Part shown: positions 1 to 9,598 of the stretch, one piece after another | Position numbering within the stretch: the stretch's first letter is position 1 | How the letters are laid out: every line of letters begins with the position of its first letter | Assembly: GCA_902568875.1 (NCBI GenBank) | Contig: CACFSG010000001.1 | Coordinates: forward strand, 1 to 64,000 | Length of the DNA stretch: 64,000 nucleotides | Reading direction: 5' to 3' | Source: an uncultured Pelagibacteraceae bacterium | GTDB taxonomy: Bacteria; Pseudomonadota; Alphaproteobacteria; Pelagibacterales; Pelagibacteraceae | Program-made: the position numbers and the translations under genes | Notes under the pieces: model-generated | What the model saw: only the letters and a program-made list of their open reading frames with translations | Databases searched by the model: none | Told to the model about the DNA's origin: nothing

Positions 1-995
1 TATTTGCGAGTTTTTTGTCAGATTTTAAAGTTCTTGCAGAAAATAAAGAACATGGAAAATTAGGTCAAAGATTAAACAAAGAAAAAAATGGATTTAATAC
101 AATTTTAAAAAAATTGTGGCGAAAAATGAAAAAATTTGAAGATGGTAATTATAAAGAACAAATTATGGAAGTTCATAAAAGATTTAGAGATGTAAAATAT
201 TGGCAAGCAATAAAAAGAACTGCGCCACCTTATACTATGGCAAAATATTTAAAAGGTATGGATATGTATTATGATGAAGATGGTAATGTAACTCAAGTCG
301 AAGAAGGAAGAAGAATACATAGAATACTTTGGTTGCGAACTTTGGAAATAGCTGTTGTTGTTACAATTCTTTGTTTTTTAATGGGTTATCCAATCGCACA
401 TTTACTTGCAGTACTTCCAATGAAATATAGTAACTTATTAATGATTTGCGTTCTTTTACCATTTTGGACTTCTTTACTTGTTAGAACAGCAAGTTGGATG
501 ATTTTGCTTCAGCAACAAGGAATTGTAAACGATTTTTTTGTCATGATAGGATTGGTAGCTGACGATAATAGGCCAGAGATGATGTACAATAAAACAGGTA
601 CCTATATTGCAATGACTCAAATTCTTTTACCTTTTATGGTATTGCCACTGTATAGTGTTATGAAAACGATATCTCCTAGTTTAATGAGAGCAGGAAAATC
701 TTTGGGAGGTACACCATTCGTTGCTTTTTGGAAAGTTTATTTTCCACTAACAATACCAGGCATTGGAGCAGGTTGTTTATTAGTTTTTATACTTGCAATT
801 GGATATTATATTACTCCTGCATTAGTTGGTGGTGCTTCAGGAACACTAATTAGTAACCAAATAGCTTACCACATGAAAGAAACTTTGGACTGGAGTTTTG
901 CATCAGCTATGGGACTAATGTTGTTAACTGGAGTTTTGGCAGTTTATTGGGTTTATAACAAACTTGTTGGAATTGATAATATTAAATTAGGATAG
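1..995 (+). CDS. ABC transporter permease, PotB/PotH type (5' end off window)
   Basis: Inner-membrane permease of a spermidine/putrescine-type ABC importer. The frame is open to the left window edge, so the visible TTG near base 15 is probably not the start and the first membrane helix is likely missing. About 100 hydrophilic residues come first, then hydrophobic helices starting at WLRTLEIAVVVTILCFLMGY. The EAA loop that contacts the ATPase is clear (AGKSLGGTPFVAFWKV, then PLTIPG). The long hydrophilic stretch before the helices is longer than in E. coli PotB. It is followed after 4 bases by a second permease, the usual PotB-PotC order; the ATPase and binding protein would lie upstream, outside the window. 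The family is secure; the substrate (polyamine or another cation) is inferred. Confidence 0.85.
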   Translation, partial: FASFLSDFKVLAENKEHGKLGQRLNKEKNGFNTILKKLWRKMKKFEDGNYKEQIMEVHKRFRDVKYWQAIKRTAPPYTMAKYLKGMDMYYDEDGNVTQVEEGRRIHRILWLRTLEIAVVVTILCFLMGYPIAHLLAVLPMKYSNLLMICVLLPFWTSLLVRTASWMILLQQQGIVNDFFVMIGLVADDNRPEMMYNKTGTYIAMTQILLPFMVLPLYSVMKTISPSLMRAGKSLGGTPFVAFWKVYFPLTIPGIGAGCLLVFILAIGYYITPALVGGASGTLISNQIAYHMKETLDWSFASAMGLMLLTGVLAVYWVYNKLVGIDNIKLG

Positions 996-999
996 ATAT

Positions 1000-1854
1000 A
1001 TGGCTTTACCAAAGTATACAGAAACTCGTTATAGAATTTGGCATTATGTATATTTGTCGATTTGTGGTTTTGTATTTTTCTTTTTAATAGCACCATTATT
1101 TGTAATTTTTCCACTTTCATTTAATGCTGAAGAGTTTTTAGTTTTTTCAGAAGGAATGAAAAGATTAGACCCAGATGCATTTTCTTTAAGATGGTATGAA
1201 GATATGATTTATGGAACTAAAAATCCATGGGGACTGGCTGCAAAAAATAGTTTTATCATAGCAATATTTGCAACAATAGGTGCAGTGATACTCGGAACTG
1301 TTGCTGCATTAGGATTAAGTAGTAGACATATGCCATATAAAGGATTGATAATGGCAACTTTAATTTCTCCAATGATTGTTCCACTTATTATTTCTGGTGT
1401 TGCAATTTTCTTTTTTATTGCCAAAATTGGATTGGCAGCTACACATCTTGGAATTATTATAGCCCACATAATATTAGGAACTCCATTTGTAGTTATTACA
1501 GTTACTGCTACGTTATCAGGTTTCGATCATAGCGTAACTAGAGCTGCAGCAAGTCTTGGAAGTAATCCTGTTAATACTTTTATGAAAATAACTTTGCCTT
1601 TAATTTTGCCAGGTGTGATATCTGGAGCATTATTTGCATTTGTTACCTCATTCGATGAAGTTGTAGTTGTGTTATTTTTAGCTGGATTAGATAATACTAC
1701 AATACCAATTCAAATGTGGACTGGTTTAAGAGAACAATTGAGCCCAACTATTCTCGCTGTAGCAACTTGTTTAATTATTTTATCAACATTAATATTAGTG
1801 ACCGCTGAACTCTTAAGAAGAAGATCCGAGAGACTTAGAGGAATAAATCGATAG
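1000..1854 (+). CDS. potC: ABC transporter permease, PotC/PotI type
   Basis: Second inner-membrane permease of the polyamine-type importer, 284 aa, the normal length for PotC/PotI. It has an N-terminal helix (YLSICGFVFFFLIAPLFVI), a large periplasmic loop, four to five more helices, and an EAA loop (RAAASLGSNPVNTFMKITLP) that docks on the ATPase. It starts 4 bases after the preceding permease, so the two are translated from one mRNA. The substrate cannot be read from a permease; polyamine uptake is an inference from family resemblance. Confidence 0.85.
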   Translation: MALPKYTETRYRIWHYVYLSICGFVFFFLIAPLFVIFPLSFNAEEFLVFSEGMKRLDPDAFSLRWYEDMIYGTKNPWGLAAKNSFIIAIFATIGAVILGTVAALGLSSRHMPYKGLIMATLISPMIVPLIISGVAIFFFIAKIGLAATHLGIIIAHIILGTPFVVITVTATLSGFDHSVTRAAASLGSNPVNTFMKITLPLILPGVISGALFAFVTSFDEVVVVLFLAGLDNTTIPIQMWTGLREQLSPTILAVATCLIILSTLILVTAELLRRRSERLRGINR

Positions 1855-1865
1855 AAAATTCTTTC

Positions 1866-4088
1866 ATGAAGATTAAGAACGTAGTGGTGGTTGGATCAGG
1901 AACAATGGGAAGTGGTATTGCTGCTCACTTGTGCAATGCAAGTGTACCTGTAACTTTGTTAGATTTAAAAACCGAGATTAGTGAAAAAGCTAGAGAAAGA
2001 ATTTATAAATCTAGACCTCCATTATTAATTGATAAATCAAAAATAAATAATATTAAAGTTGGAAACATAAATGATAACTTTGATGTGGTTAAGGATGCTG
2101 ATTGGGTTGTTGAAGCAGTTGTTGAAAGAATAGATATTAAGCATCAAATTTATAAAAAAATATTTAAAACAAGAAAAGATGGAGCAATAGTTTCTTCGAA
2201 CACTTCATCAATACCAATTAAAGTTTTGTCTGAAAATTTAACTGATCTTGAAAAAAAAGATTTTTGTATAACTCATTTTTTTAATCCAGTTAGGTATATG
2301 GGTCTTTTAGAAATAGTTAAAAATGAGAATAATGATCTTAATAAGATTAATAAACTAAAAGAATTTTGTGAATTTGAATTAGGTAAAGGCGCTATTATTT
2401 GTAATGATACTCCAGGCTTTTTAGGAAATAGAGTTGGTGTTTATGCTATGCAAATAGCAATGACAGAAGCTTTTAAAATGAAGCTTTCAGTTGAAGAAGC
2501 AGATGCGATTTTTGGAAGACCAATGGGAATTCCCAAAACAGGTGTATTCGGTCTATATGACTTAATTGGTATTGATTTGATGGCAGATGTTTTAAAAAGT
2601 TTTATTAAGGAATTACCAAAGACTGACGAATTTCATGAAGTAGCAAAGGAAATTCCATTAGTAAAAAAATTAATTGAGACAGGTTATACTGGAAGAAAAG
2701 GTAAAGGTGGTTTTTATAGAATAAATAAAACTGGAACTACCAAAATAATGGAAGCAATTAACCTTGAAACTGGTGATTATTCACCCAGCAAAAAGATTGA
2801 TGTAAAATCAGATAAAGTAGATCTAAATGGATTAATTAATAGAAAAGATAAATACGGTGAATATGCTTGGTCAGTAATATCTAAAATAATTAAATATGCA
2901 TCTTCACTAGTCCCTGGGATTACAAAAGAATTTAATGATATTGATGAAGCTATGAGACTTGGTTTTAACTGGGCCAAAGGTCCATTTGAAATGTTAGAAG
3001 AAATAGGGGTTAAAAACTTCTTTGATAAAGTTGAAGATTTTAAGGGTAATAGTTTCTTAGAAAATTTATCTAAAACTAAAAATGAAGATTTTTATGGTGA
3101 AAGACAAAAATATACAAATATTGAAACTTTAGGAAAAGCCAAGAAAGCGGCTTTAAGCTTAGATGGAAATGACTCTGCAAAAATTTATAGGTTTAATGAT
3201 TATAACATTGTTGAGTTTACTACCAAAGCCAATGCTTTGGATTATAACTCTATGGATGCTCTTAAAAAAGCAACTGATAAACCATTGATAATAATTAATG
3301 AAAGTATGCAATTTTCTGCTGGAGTAAACTTAACTTACACAATGCAATTTGCAGATAAAAATGATTTTAAATCTATCGAAAAATTTATTAAATATTTTCA
3401 AGAAACATGTAAACATTTAAAATATTCAAAATATCCAGTAATTTCTGCTCCATCAGGATTAACATTAGGAGGAGGATTTGAAGTGATGGTGCATAGTAAT
3501 TTTGTTGCTTCACACACAAATATTGTTGTGGGATTAGTTGAAACTATTGTTGGTTTGATTCCAGCAGGTGGCGGATGTAAAGAAATGCTAGCGAGATGGT
3601 TAAATACTGATGAAGCAAAATTAGATTATAATTATGCACCTCTTAAAGTTTTTGACATTATTGGTTATGGAAAAACAGCTACTTCACCTATTGAAGCAGA
3701 ACCAATGAAATATTTAAGGTTAGATGATAAAAAAATAATGAATAGAAATAGTTTATTAGAAGTTTCCAAAAAAATACTTATTGATAATAAAGATTTTAAA
3801 GCACCCGACGAACTTAAATTTAAACTTCCTGGAAAAGCGGTAAGAGGAGAAATGGATAAAATTTTAGAAAAACTTTATAATGATAGAGTTATTTTGGATC
3901 ACGGTGTTGAGGTTGGAAAAGAATTAGCTCATGTCTTAAGTGGAGGTGATACTACAATAGATAAAATTTTATCTGAGGATGATTTATTTAAATTAGAATT
4001 GGATGCTTTTATGAGATTAATAGAAACACAAAAAACTCAAGATAGAATTAAACATACTCTAGCAACGGGAAAGCCACTAATTAACTAA
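1866..4088 (+). CDS. fadN: 3-hydroxyacyl-CoA dehydrogenase / enoyl-CoA hydratase fusion, FadN type
   Basis: Bifunctional fatty-acid beta-oxidation enzyme of 740 aa. The order is dehydrogenase first, hydratase last, as in Bacillus FadN and the reverse of E. coli FadB. Residues 6-17 carry the NAD-binding Gly-rich loop (GSGTMGSG). The HFFNPV segment holds the expected catalytic His, and NDTPGFLGNRV begins the C-terminal dehydrogenase domain. The hydratase part (about 450-700) keeps both expected acidic residues, in GGGFEV and in VETIVGLIPAGGG. It lies 11 bases after the permease gene and overlaps the convergent cyclophilin gene by 12 bases. No thiolase or acyl-CoA dehydrogenase is adjacent. Chain-length preference is unknown. 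Confidence 0.85.
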   Translation: MKIKNVVVVGSGTMGSGIAAHLCNASVPVTLLDLKTEISEKARERIYKSRPPLLIDKSKINNIKVGNINDNFDVVKDADWVVEAVVERIDIKHQIYKKIFKTRKDGAIVSSNTSSIPIKVLSENLTDLEKKDFCITHFFNPVRYMGLLEIVKNENNDLNKINKLKEFCEFELGKGAIICNDTPGFLGNRVGVYAMQIAMTEAFKMKLSVEEADAIFGRPMGIPKTGVFGLYDLIGIDLMADVLKSFIKELPKTDEFHEVAKEIPLVKKLIETGYTGRKGKGGFYRINKTGTTKIMEAINLETGDYSPSKKIDVKSDKVDLNGLINRKDKYGEYAWSVISKIIKYASSLVPGITKEFNDIDEAMRLGFNWAKGPFEMLEEIGVKNFFDKVEDFKGNSFLENLSKTKNEDFYGERQKYTNIETLGKAKKAALSLDGNDSAKIYRFNDYNIVEFTTKANALDYNSMDALKKATDKPLIIINESMQFSAGVNLTYTMQFADKNDFKSIEKFIKYFQETCKHLKYSKYPVISAPSGLTLGGGFEVMVHSNFVASHTNIVVGLVETIVGLIPAGGGCKEMLARWLNTDEAKLDYNYAPLKVFDIIGYGKTATSPIEAEPMKYLRLDDKKIMNRNSLLEVSKKILIDNKDFKAPDELKFKLPGKAVRGEMDKILEKLYNDRVILDHGVEVGKELAHVLSGGDTTIDKILSEDDLFKLELDAFMRLIETQKTQDRIKHTLATGKPLIN

Positions 4089-4724
4089 CATTCTAATAGA
4101 ATTTATAAAGTCAGGTCTTAATACATATTCAGATTTATTTTGATATTTTATTTTTTCTAAAACTTCTATTCCATAAATTACTTTTCCTATTGGTGTATAT
4201 TCACCTTCATATAAAGGTTCATCCTGCAGAATTATAAAAAATTGACTATCTTCAGTATCATATTTTAAAGATCTAGCTAATCCCACACTTCCTCTAGTAT
4301 ATTTAAATTTTTCATCTACTTCAGATTTTATCGTTCCCAAACCTGATTTACCTGTTCCAATTTTTCCATAATTAATATTTCCTTTTTTTCCAAACTCTAA
4401 ATCGCCTGCTTGAACAAGTTTATCTTTAATTACTCTATGAAATGCAACATTATCATAAGATTTTGCTGTTATTAAAGTTTTAAATCTTTTTACACCATTG
4501 GGAGAAATATCTGGATTTAATTCAATAATTACATTCCCACATTCAGCATTAAGGATTGCAATATTATTTGGATTTTTAAAATTAATCTTTTTGGGATCAT
4601 AATTTTTTACAAATATACATTTATCTTTTATTAAAAAGAATGAACTGAACGAAAATGTTCCTAAAAATAATATAAAAATTAAAATTATTTTTTCAGATTT
4701 TGAGGCTTTAATTTTTTTAATCAT
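4077..4724 (-). CDS. Cyclophilin-type peptidyl-prolyl isomerase, membrane-anchored
   Basis: Peptidyl-prolyl cis-trans isomerase of 215 aa, probably acting in the periplasm. Residues about 13-31 form one hydrophobic helix after a Lys-rich start (signal anchor). The cyclophilin domain begins with an extended GNVIIEL strand and shows VAFHRVIKDKLVQAGD, GSVGLARS and DSQFFIIL, the usual active-site blocks including the catalytic Arg after FH. The 3' end overlaps the convergent fadN-type gene by 12 bases. Its start overlaps the end of the upstream peptidase-like gene by 4 bases (ATGA), so the two are probably co-transcribed. Confidence 0.85.
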   Translation of the reverse strand: MIKKIKASKSEKIILIFILFLGTFSFSSFFLIKDKCIFVKNYDPKKINFKNPNNIAILNAECGNVIIELNPDISPNGVKRFKTLITAKSYDNVAFHRVIKDKLVQAGDLEFGKKGNINYGKIGTGKSGLGTIKSEVDEKFKYTRGSVGLARSLKYDTEDSQFFIILQDEPLYEGEYTPIGKVIYGIEVLEKIKYQNKSEYVLRPDFINSIRMLVN

Positions 4725-5443
4725 AAAAGAAAATTTTGATCAATTTTTAATAAATTTTTTTTTATAAATTGTATTTTTTTTTCTAAAATTGGATCAATGT
4801 TATTTAAACTTACTCCAATCATTAAATGAGAAAATACTTCTGCCATATCTTCTGAGGCTGTTGATCTTGAATATTCAGAAAAAAAACCTTCAGTATTTAT
4901 ATATGTATCTAAACCTAATTTATCTGTACAAGTAGAACATTCTGCATATTTAAATTCTTTAACATTAAAATTAGACCAGATTTTTTCATCAAATAATTCC
5001 TTAAAACTATCATTTATAATGTGAAATACTTCATGGTGAATTACTCGCTCAAAATAATTATCATTAAACTTGATATCTAGTATTAAAGTTTTCATTATAT
5101 TATCTGGAATTCCTGCTGTATTAATTTTTGATATAGATAAATCTTCACAAAGAACAATATATTTTAAATTTATTTTTTTTAGAAACTCTTGATTGTATCT
5201 ATTTAAATTCTTTCGAATTATTTTATATTTTTGATTTAGAATGTTTTTTTCTGAGTTATAGCAATTTATATTGTTATCAACTCCAATCGTGAAAGGTTGT
5301 TTAGCATAAAAGTATCTAAGTTTATTTGGAGTTTTTATATCGTAAATTTCTAAATTAGGAATTTTTATAAGATTATAAATTGTATCAGCTTGGACTTGAG
5401 TAAAAAAAAACAAAGATAATATAACTAACTTAATTAAGTTCAT
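4721..5443 (-). CDS. Putative secreted zinc metallopeptidase (HExxH protein)
   Basis: Unrecognised 240-aa protein with a clear Sec signal peptide (hydrophobic LVILSLFFFTQVQA, residues 6-19). It contains a zincin-like motif HHEVFHII around residue 137, and EDMAEVF about 60 residues later could supply the third zinc ligand, as in gluzincins. Four Cys in the middle (ECSTC plus others) are compatible with periplasmic folding. It overlaps the cyclophilin gene by 4 bases, suggesting a two-gene periplasmic unit. The peptidase call rests only on the motif and export signal; the substrate is unknown. Confidence 0.55.
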   Translation of the reverse strand: MNLIKLVILSLFFFTQVQADTIYNLIKIPNLEIYDIKTPNKLRYFYAKQPFTIGVDNNINCYNSEKNILNQKYKIIRKNLNRYNQEFLKKINLKYIVLCEDLSISKINTAGIPDNIMKTLILDIKFNDNYFERVIHHEVFHIINDSFKELFDEKIWSNFNVKEFKYAECSTCTDKLGLDTYINTEGFFSEYSRSTASEDMAEVFSHLMIGVSLNNIDPILEKKIQFIKKNLLKIDQNFLL

Positions 5444-5496
5444 AAATTTACATATAGAAGATATTCCTATTTAAAAGAATGTGATACAATTTTACT

Positions 5497-6456
5497 GTGA
5501 AAAAAAAAAGAAATAAAGATCCAATCCAACCTGTAAGTGGCACAAAAGTCCCAAGGTTTGCAGGTCCTTCCACATTTGCTAGATTGCCAGAACTTAGAGA
5601 CGTAGAGAGCTGTGATGTCGCAATTGTTGGAATACCATTTGATGCTGGAACAAGTTATAGACCAGGAGCAAGATTTGGGCCTCAAAGTATCAGACAAGCT
5701 TCAAGACATTTAAGAACAAATTATCATCCTAGTTATGATGTTGAGCCTTTTAAAATACAGCAAGTCGCTGATGCAGGAGATATTACTTGTAATCCATTTA
5801 ATATTAATGAGGCGATCAAACAGATAGAAGTAGGTGCAGAAGAATTATTAAAGAAAGTTGGTGGAATTATCAGTTTGGGTGGGGATCATACAATTGCATT
5901 TCCATTACTAAAAGCAGTTAATAAAATTAATAATGGCCCAGTTGCATTAGTTCATTTTGATGCACATCTTGATACTTGGGATACTTATTTTGGTGCACCT
6001 TATACACACGGAACTCCTTTTAGAAGAGCTAGAGAAGAAAATTTATTTTTAGATGATGCATCAATGCATGTAGGTATAAGAGGACCATTATACAGTAGAG
6101 ATGATATTAAAAACGATGAAAGTTTTGGTTTTAAAATAATTCATTGTGATGAATTTCAAACACAAGGAACAGACAAAATTGCAGATAGAATTAAAAAAAG
6201 AGTTGGAGATAATCCTTTATACATATCAATTGATATAGATGTATTAGATCCAGCTTTTGCACCTGGTACAGGTACACCTGAAATTGCAGGTATGACTACT
6301 AGAGAAATGGTTAATGTTATAAGAGGCTTGTCAGGTCTCAATCTTATTTCCGCAGATGTAGTAGAAGTTTCTCCAGCATATGACCATGCAGAAGTTACAT
6401 CTCTTGCAGCCGCAACTATTGTTTATGAATTAACTAATTTATTTGCAAAAAAATAA
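5497..6456 (+). CDS. speB: Agmatinase-family ureohydrolase
   Basis: Mn/Ni-dependent ureohydrolase that cleaves a guanidino compound to an amine and urea. The 319 aa match agmatinase/guanidinobutyrase length. Metal-binding blocks are present in order: GGDHTIAFP, HFDAHLDTWD and SIDIDVLDPAFAPGTGTPE. The start is GTG at 5497, with no earlier in-frame start that fits. The next gene, 20 bases downstream, is an aldehyde dehydrogenase, which would fit arginine/agmatine or 4-guanidinobutyrate catabolism. The neighbouring allantoin genes make a nitrogen-salvage role likely. Agmatinase, guanidinobutyrase and guanidine hydrolase activities cannot be separated by eye. Confidence 0.75.
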   Translation: MKKKRNKDPIQPVSGTKVPRFAGPSTFARLPELRDVESCDVAIVGIPFDAGTSYRPGARFGPQSIRQASRHLRTNYHPSYDVEPFKIQQVADAGDITCNPFNINEAIKQIEVGAEELLKKVGGIISLGGDHTIAFPLLKAVNKINNGPVALVHFDAHLDTWDTYFGAPYTHGTPFRRAREENLFLDDASMHVGIRGPLYSRDDIKNDESFGFKIIHCDEFQTQGTDKIADRIKKRVGDNPLYISIDIDVLDPAFAPGTGTPEIAGMTTREMVNVIRGLSGLNLISADVVEVSPAYDHAEVTSLAAATIVYELTNLFAKK

Positions 6457-6476
6457 AGAAAGGCTAGGAGTCTGTT

Positions 6477-7913
6477 ATGGAAAATAAAAAAAATTTTTAT
6501 ATTGATGGAAAATGGGTAACACCTAAAAGCAAACAAGAAATTAAGGTAATTAACCCAGCGACCGAAGAAGATTGTGCTGTTATATCTCTAGGTAGCAAAG
6601 AAGATATTGATCTTGCTGTAAATTCTGCAAAAAATGCATATAGCTCTTGGGCCTTTTCAACAAAAGATGAAAGAGTAAAATTATTAGAAAAACTTTATGA
6701 GAATTATAAAAAAAGATGGGCAGATATTGCAAATGCAATTACTACTGAAATGGGTGCTCCAAAAGATTTTGCAACAAAACTTCAAGCTGGCACAGGAGCT
6801 GCTCACTTAAAATCTTTTATTAGATATTTAAAAAATTTTGAATTTGAAAAACCTTTAGGAGAACATGCTCCTGATCAAAGATTAATTTATGAGCCCAAAG
6901 GAGTTTGTGCTTTAATAACACCATGGAATTGGCCAATGAACCAAGTTTGTTTAAAGGTAATGCCAGCATTAGCATCTGGTTGCACAATGGTTTTAAAACC
7001 TTCTGAGTTAGCACCATTATCGTCAATGATACTTGCAGAGTTAATTGATGAAACAAAGTTTCCAGCAGGGGTATTTAATTTAGTAAATGGAGATGGAGCT
7101 ACAACTGGAGATGCATTAACTAGTCATCCAGATGTGAACATGATCTCATTTACTGGTTCAACTAGAGCAGGTGCTTTAATTTCACAAAATGCAGCTAAAG
7201 ATTTTAAAAGAGTAAGTTTAGAGTTGGGGGGCAAGGGTGCTAATATTATATTTAAAGATGCAGATCCTGATGCAATTGAAAGAGGAGCACTAAGATGTTT
7301 TAGAAACTCAGGACAATCATGCAATGCTCCTACCAGAATGCTTGTTGAAAAATCAATATACAATGAAGCAATTGAAAGATTAAAAAAATATACAGAAAAT
7401 TTTGAGGTAGGTGACCCTAAAAAAGAAGGGGAACATATAGGACCTGTGATTTCTGAAACTCAGTATAATAAAATTCAAAATTTAATTAAAAAAGGAATAG
7501 ATGAAGGTGCAAAACTTGTTGCAGGAGGACCTGGTAAACCTAAAGGTTTAGAAAAAGGATACTTTGTAAAACCTACCGTATTTGCTGAAGTAAATAATAA
7601 TATGGATATTGCTAGAACCGAAATTTTTGGACCTGTATTGTCTGTAATGCCATTTGAAACTGAGGAAGAGGCAATTCAAATTGCTAATGATACTCCTTAT
7701 GGACTAACAAATTACATTCAAACTCAAGATAAAGAAAAAGTTAAAAGAGTTGCAAGAAAATTAAGATCAGGAATGGTAGACGTTAATGGCGCTGGTATTG
7801 CAGTCGATGCTCCGTTTGGTGGTTTTAAACATTCTGGAATCGGGAGAGAGGCAGGAGAACATGGCCTTGAAGAATTTTTAGAGGTTAAATCTATAGGTGG
7901 CTGGAACAACTAA
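6477..7913 (+). CDS. NAD(P)-dependent aldehyde dehydrogenase
   Basis: Cytosolic aldehyde dehydrogenase, 478 aa, full length for the superfamily. Visible motifs are the cofactor-binding TPWNWP block, the nucleotide-fold FTGSTRAG, the general-base Glu in LELGGKG, the nucleophilic Cys in NSGQSCNAP, and the C-terminal EIFGPV block. An AGGAG ribosome site lies about 6 bases before the ATG. It is probably co-transcribed with the ureohydrolase upstream; oxidation of an aminoaldehyde or guanidinoaldehyde made in the same pathway is plausible. The substrate is inferred from context only. Confidence 0.8.
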   Translation: MENKKNFYIDGKWVTPKSKQEIKVINPATEEDCAVISLGSKEDIDLAVNSAKNAYSSWAFSTKDERVKLLEKLYENYKKRWADIANAITTEMGAPKDFATKLQAGTGAAHLKSFIRYLKNFEFEKPLGEHAPDQRLIYEPKGVCALITPWNWPMNQVCLKVMPALASGCTMVLKPSELAPLSSMILAELIDETKFPAGVFNLVNGDGATTGDALTSHPDVNMISFTGSTRAGALISQNAAKDFKRVSLELGGKGANIIFKDADPDAIERGALRCFRNSGQSCNAPTRMLVEKSIYNEAIERLKKYTENFEVGDPKKEGEHIGPVISETQYNKIQNLIKKGIDEGAKLVAGGPGKPKGLEKGYFVKPTVFAEVNNNMDIARTEIFGPVLSVMPFETEEEAIQIANDTPYGLTNYIQTQDKEKVKRVARKLRSGMVDVNGAGIAVDAPFGGFKHSGIGREAGEHGLEEFLEVKSIGGWNN

Positions 7914-8096
7914 CTTTTTTAAAATTAAAAGTGTTCATTTTAGGTAGATCTTAATTCAATATTGATATTCAATGCTTAAGAACTATCAATAAAAAAATAT
8001 TTGTTTGTATTTGTTATATAAATCTTTAGGGTTTAAATATTAATTTTGCGATATTTTAACTTTGTTAAAATTTGCAATACATAGAGGAGATAAATT
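7914..8096. other. Intergenic leader of the NCS1 permease gene
   Basis: A 183-base AT-rich gap, one of the longest in the window. It holds an inverted repeat (ATTTTAAC, 3-base loop, GTTAAAAT at 8053-8071) about 25 bases before the permease start and a GGAGA ribosome site. I see no ORF and no riboswitch I recognise. The repeat could be an operator or a weak hairpin. Confidence 0.4.
8053..8071. promoter_or_regulatory. Inverted repeat before NCS1 permease gene
   Basis: Perfect 8-base arms (ATTTTAAC / GTTAAAAT) separated by TTT. The position just upstream of the ribosome site fits an operator or translation-control hairpin for the transporter. In DNA this AT-rich, such repeats can also occur by chance. 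Confidence 0.3.
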
Positions 8097-9545
8097 ATGA
8101 GTAAATCAAAATCGCTCTACAATGCGGATTTGGCACCAACTCCATCAAAGAAAAAAAATTGGGGATGGTTTGAAATCTTTAACGTATGGGCAAACGATGT
8201 ACAAAGTTTATTTGGATATACTTTGGCAGCATCTTTATTTTTAGCCTCAGGACTAAATGGTTGGGCGGTATTTCTTGCACTAATTCTTGCGGGATTTTTT
8301 ATTATGTGGTTAGTTAACCTATCTGGTAAACCAAGTGTAAAACATGGTATTCCTTATCCTGTATTCGCTCGAGTTAGTATGGGTGTATTTGGAGCAAACT
8401 TTCCAGCAATGGCTAGAGGCCTTGTTGCCATGTTCTGGTATGGAGCACAAACTTATGCAGCATCAACTGCTGTCGCACTTTTAATTACAGGTATTACTGG
8501 TAACGAAGGTACTGTGATATTCTTAGGAATGACAGGAGTAATGTGGGTGTCATTTATATTTGTATCAGGATTTCAAGTTTATTTATTTTGGCAAGGTATA
8601 GATCTTGTTAAAAGATTCTTAAACTTTGCAGGGCCTGCTGTATATGCTGTAATGATACTTTTAATGATAGTTATTTGGGCTAAAGCCGGCGGAGGACTTT
8701 TTTCAGAAGTTGGTGAAATATTTTCTGGTGGAGCAAGATCTGGTGGTTTTGAAGGTTTAGGATCATTTGGAGCCTTCTTAGCTGTATTTTCAATTATGGT
8801 TGGATACTTTGCTGCAGTGGTAATCAATTTTGGTGACTTCGCTAGATTTGTTAAAAATGAAAAAGAAATGAGAAAAGGTAACCTATGGGGATTAGTAGGA
8901 AATGTAGTCTTATTTTCTTTCATTACTTTAATGATCACAGGTGGAACAATCGCAATTTTTGGTGAATACGTTGCAAGTCCAACGGATATGGTAGCTAAAG
9001 TAGACAACTTGGGATTAACGATTATTGCTGCATTTGCATTTTTTGCTGCAACAGTAGGAATTAACATGGTTGCAAACTTTATACCGCCTGCATATGACTT
9101 AGCAAACTTAATCCCAAGCAAAATCAATTTTAAAATTGGTGGATTAATAACTGCTGGTTTTGGTTTTGTTATTGGTGGTATGTGGGTTGCTGTTATTACT
9201 CAAATGGGATTATTTCCATTTGTTAATACTTTAGGAGCAATTCTTGCGCCTGTATTTGGTATAATGATTGTAGATTATTACATTATCAAAAAAGAAAAAT
9301 TAGATGTAAAAGCATTGTTTAATGCTAGCCCAAAAGCTAAGTATCATTACAATGATGGCTTTAACCATAAAGCAATCTTAGCTTGGGTTTTATCAGGCTA
9401 TATTGCTGTAGGTACAGTATGGCCAAATATCTTAATTTTAGGTTTGAGTGATTTCTTCGCTAACTTAGGTGGTGGTGGAGGATATGCTTGGATAATTGGA
9501 GCATCTCTTGGTGCTGTAGTTCACTTAGCAATATCAAAAAGATAA
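8097..9545 (+). CDS. NCS1-family nucleobase/allantoin permease
   Basis: Inner-membrane symporter of 482 aa with about 12 hydrophobic helices. The family signature is seen in VKHGIPYPVFARVSMGVFGA and in GLVAMFWYGAQTY, matching NCS1 transporters of the PucI/CodB/Mhp1 group. A GGAGA ribosome site sits 8 bases before the ATG, and a strong terminator follows the stop. It is convergent with the allantoin operon (allA, alc, puuE), so import of allantoin or a purine/pyrimidine base that feeds it is the best guess. Substrate assignment is by neighbourhood only. Confidence 0.8.
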   Translation: MSKSKSLYNADLAPTPSKKKNWGWFEIFNVWANDVQSLFGYTLAASLFLASGLNGWAVFLALILAGFFIMWLVNLSGKPSVKHGIPYPVFARVSMGVFGANFPAMARGLVAMFWYGAQTYAASTAVALLITGITGNEGTVIFLGMTGVMWVSFIFVSGFQVYLFWQGIDLVKRFLNFAGPAVYAVMILLMIVIWAKAGGGLFSEVGEIFSGGARSGGFEGLGSFGAFLAVFSIMVGYFAAVVINFGDFARFVKNEKEMRKGNLWGLVGNVVLFSFITLMITGGTIAIFGEYVASPTDMVAKVDNLGLTIIAAFAFFAATVGINMVANFIPPAYDLANLIPSKINFKIGGLITAGFGFVIGGMWVAVITQMGLFPFVNTLGAILAPVFGIMIVDYYIIKKEKLDVKALFNASPKAKYHYNDGFNHKAILAWVLSGYIAVGTVWPNILILGLSDFFANLGGGGGYAWIIGASLGAVVHLAISKR

Positions 9546-9560
9546 TTAAATTTTTAATTA

Positions 9561-9594
9561 AAGCCCATCAATTTTAATTGATGGGCTTTTTTTT
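9561..9594 (+). terminator. Rho-independent terminator after NCS1 permease gene
   Basis: A 13-base-pair perfect stem (arms 9561-9573 and 9576-9588, core AAGCCCATCAATT) is followed by a T run. It ends the plus-strand transcript 15 bases after the permease stop and separates it from the convergent allantoin operon. Confidence 0.9.
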
Positions 9595-9598
9595 ATAT

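Noticed and set aside
8579..9127. Antisense open frame of 182 aa inside the NCS1 permease gene
   Set aside because: Mirror of a hydrophobic, AT-rich gene; Pro/Lys/Asn-rich translation with no domain, and the sense protein is clearly real.
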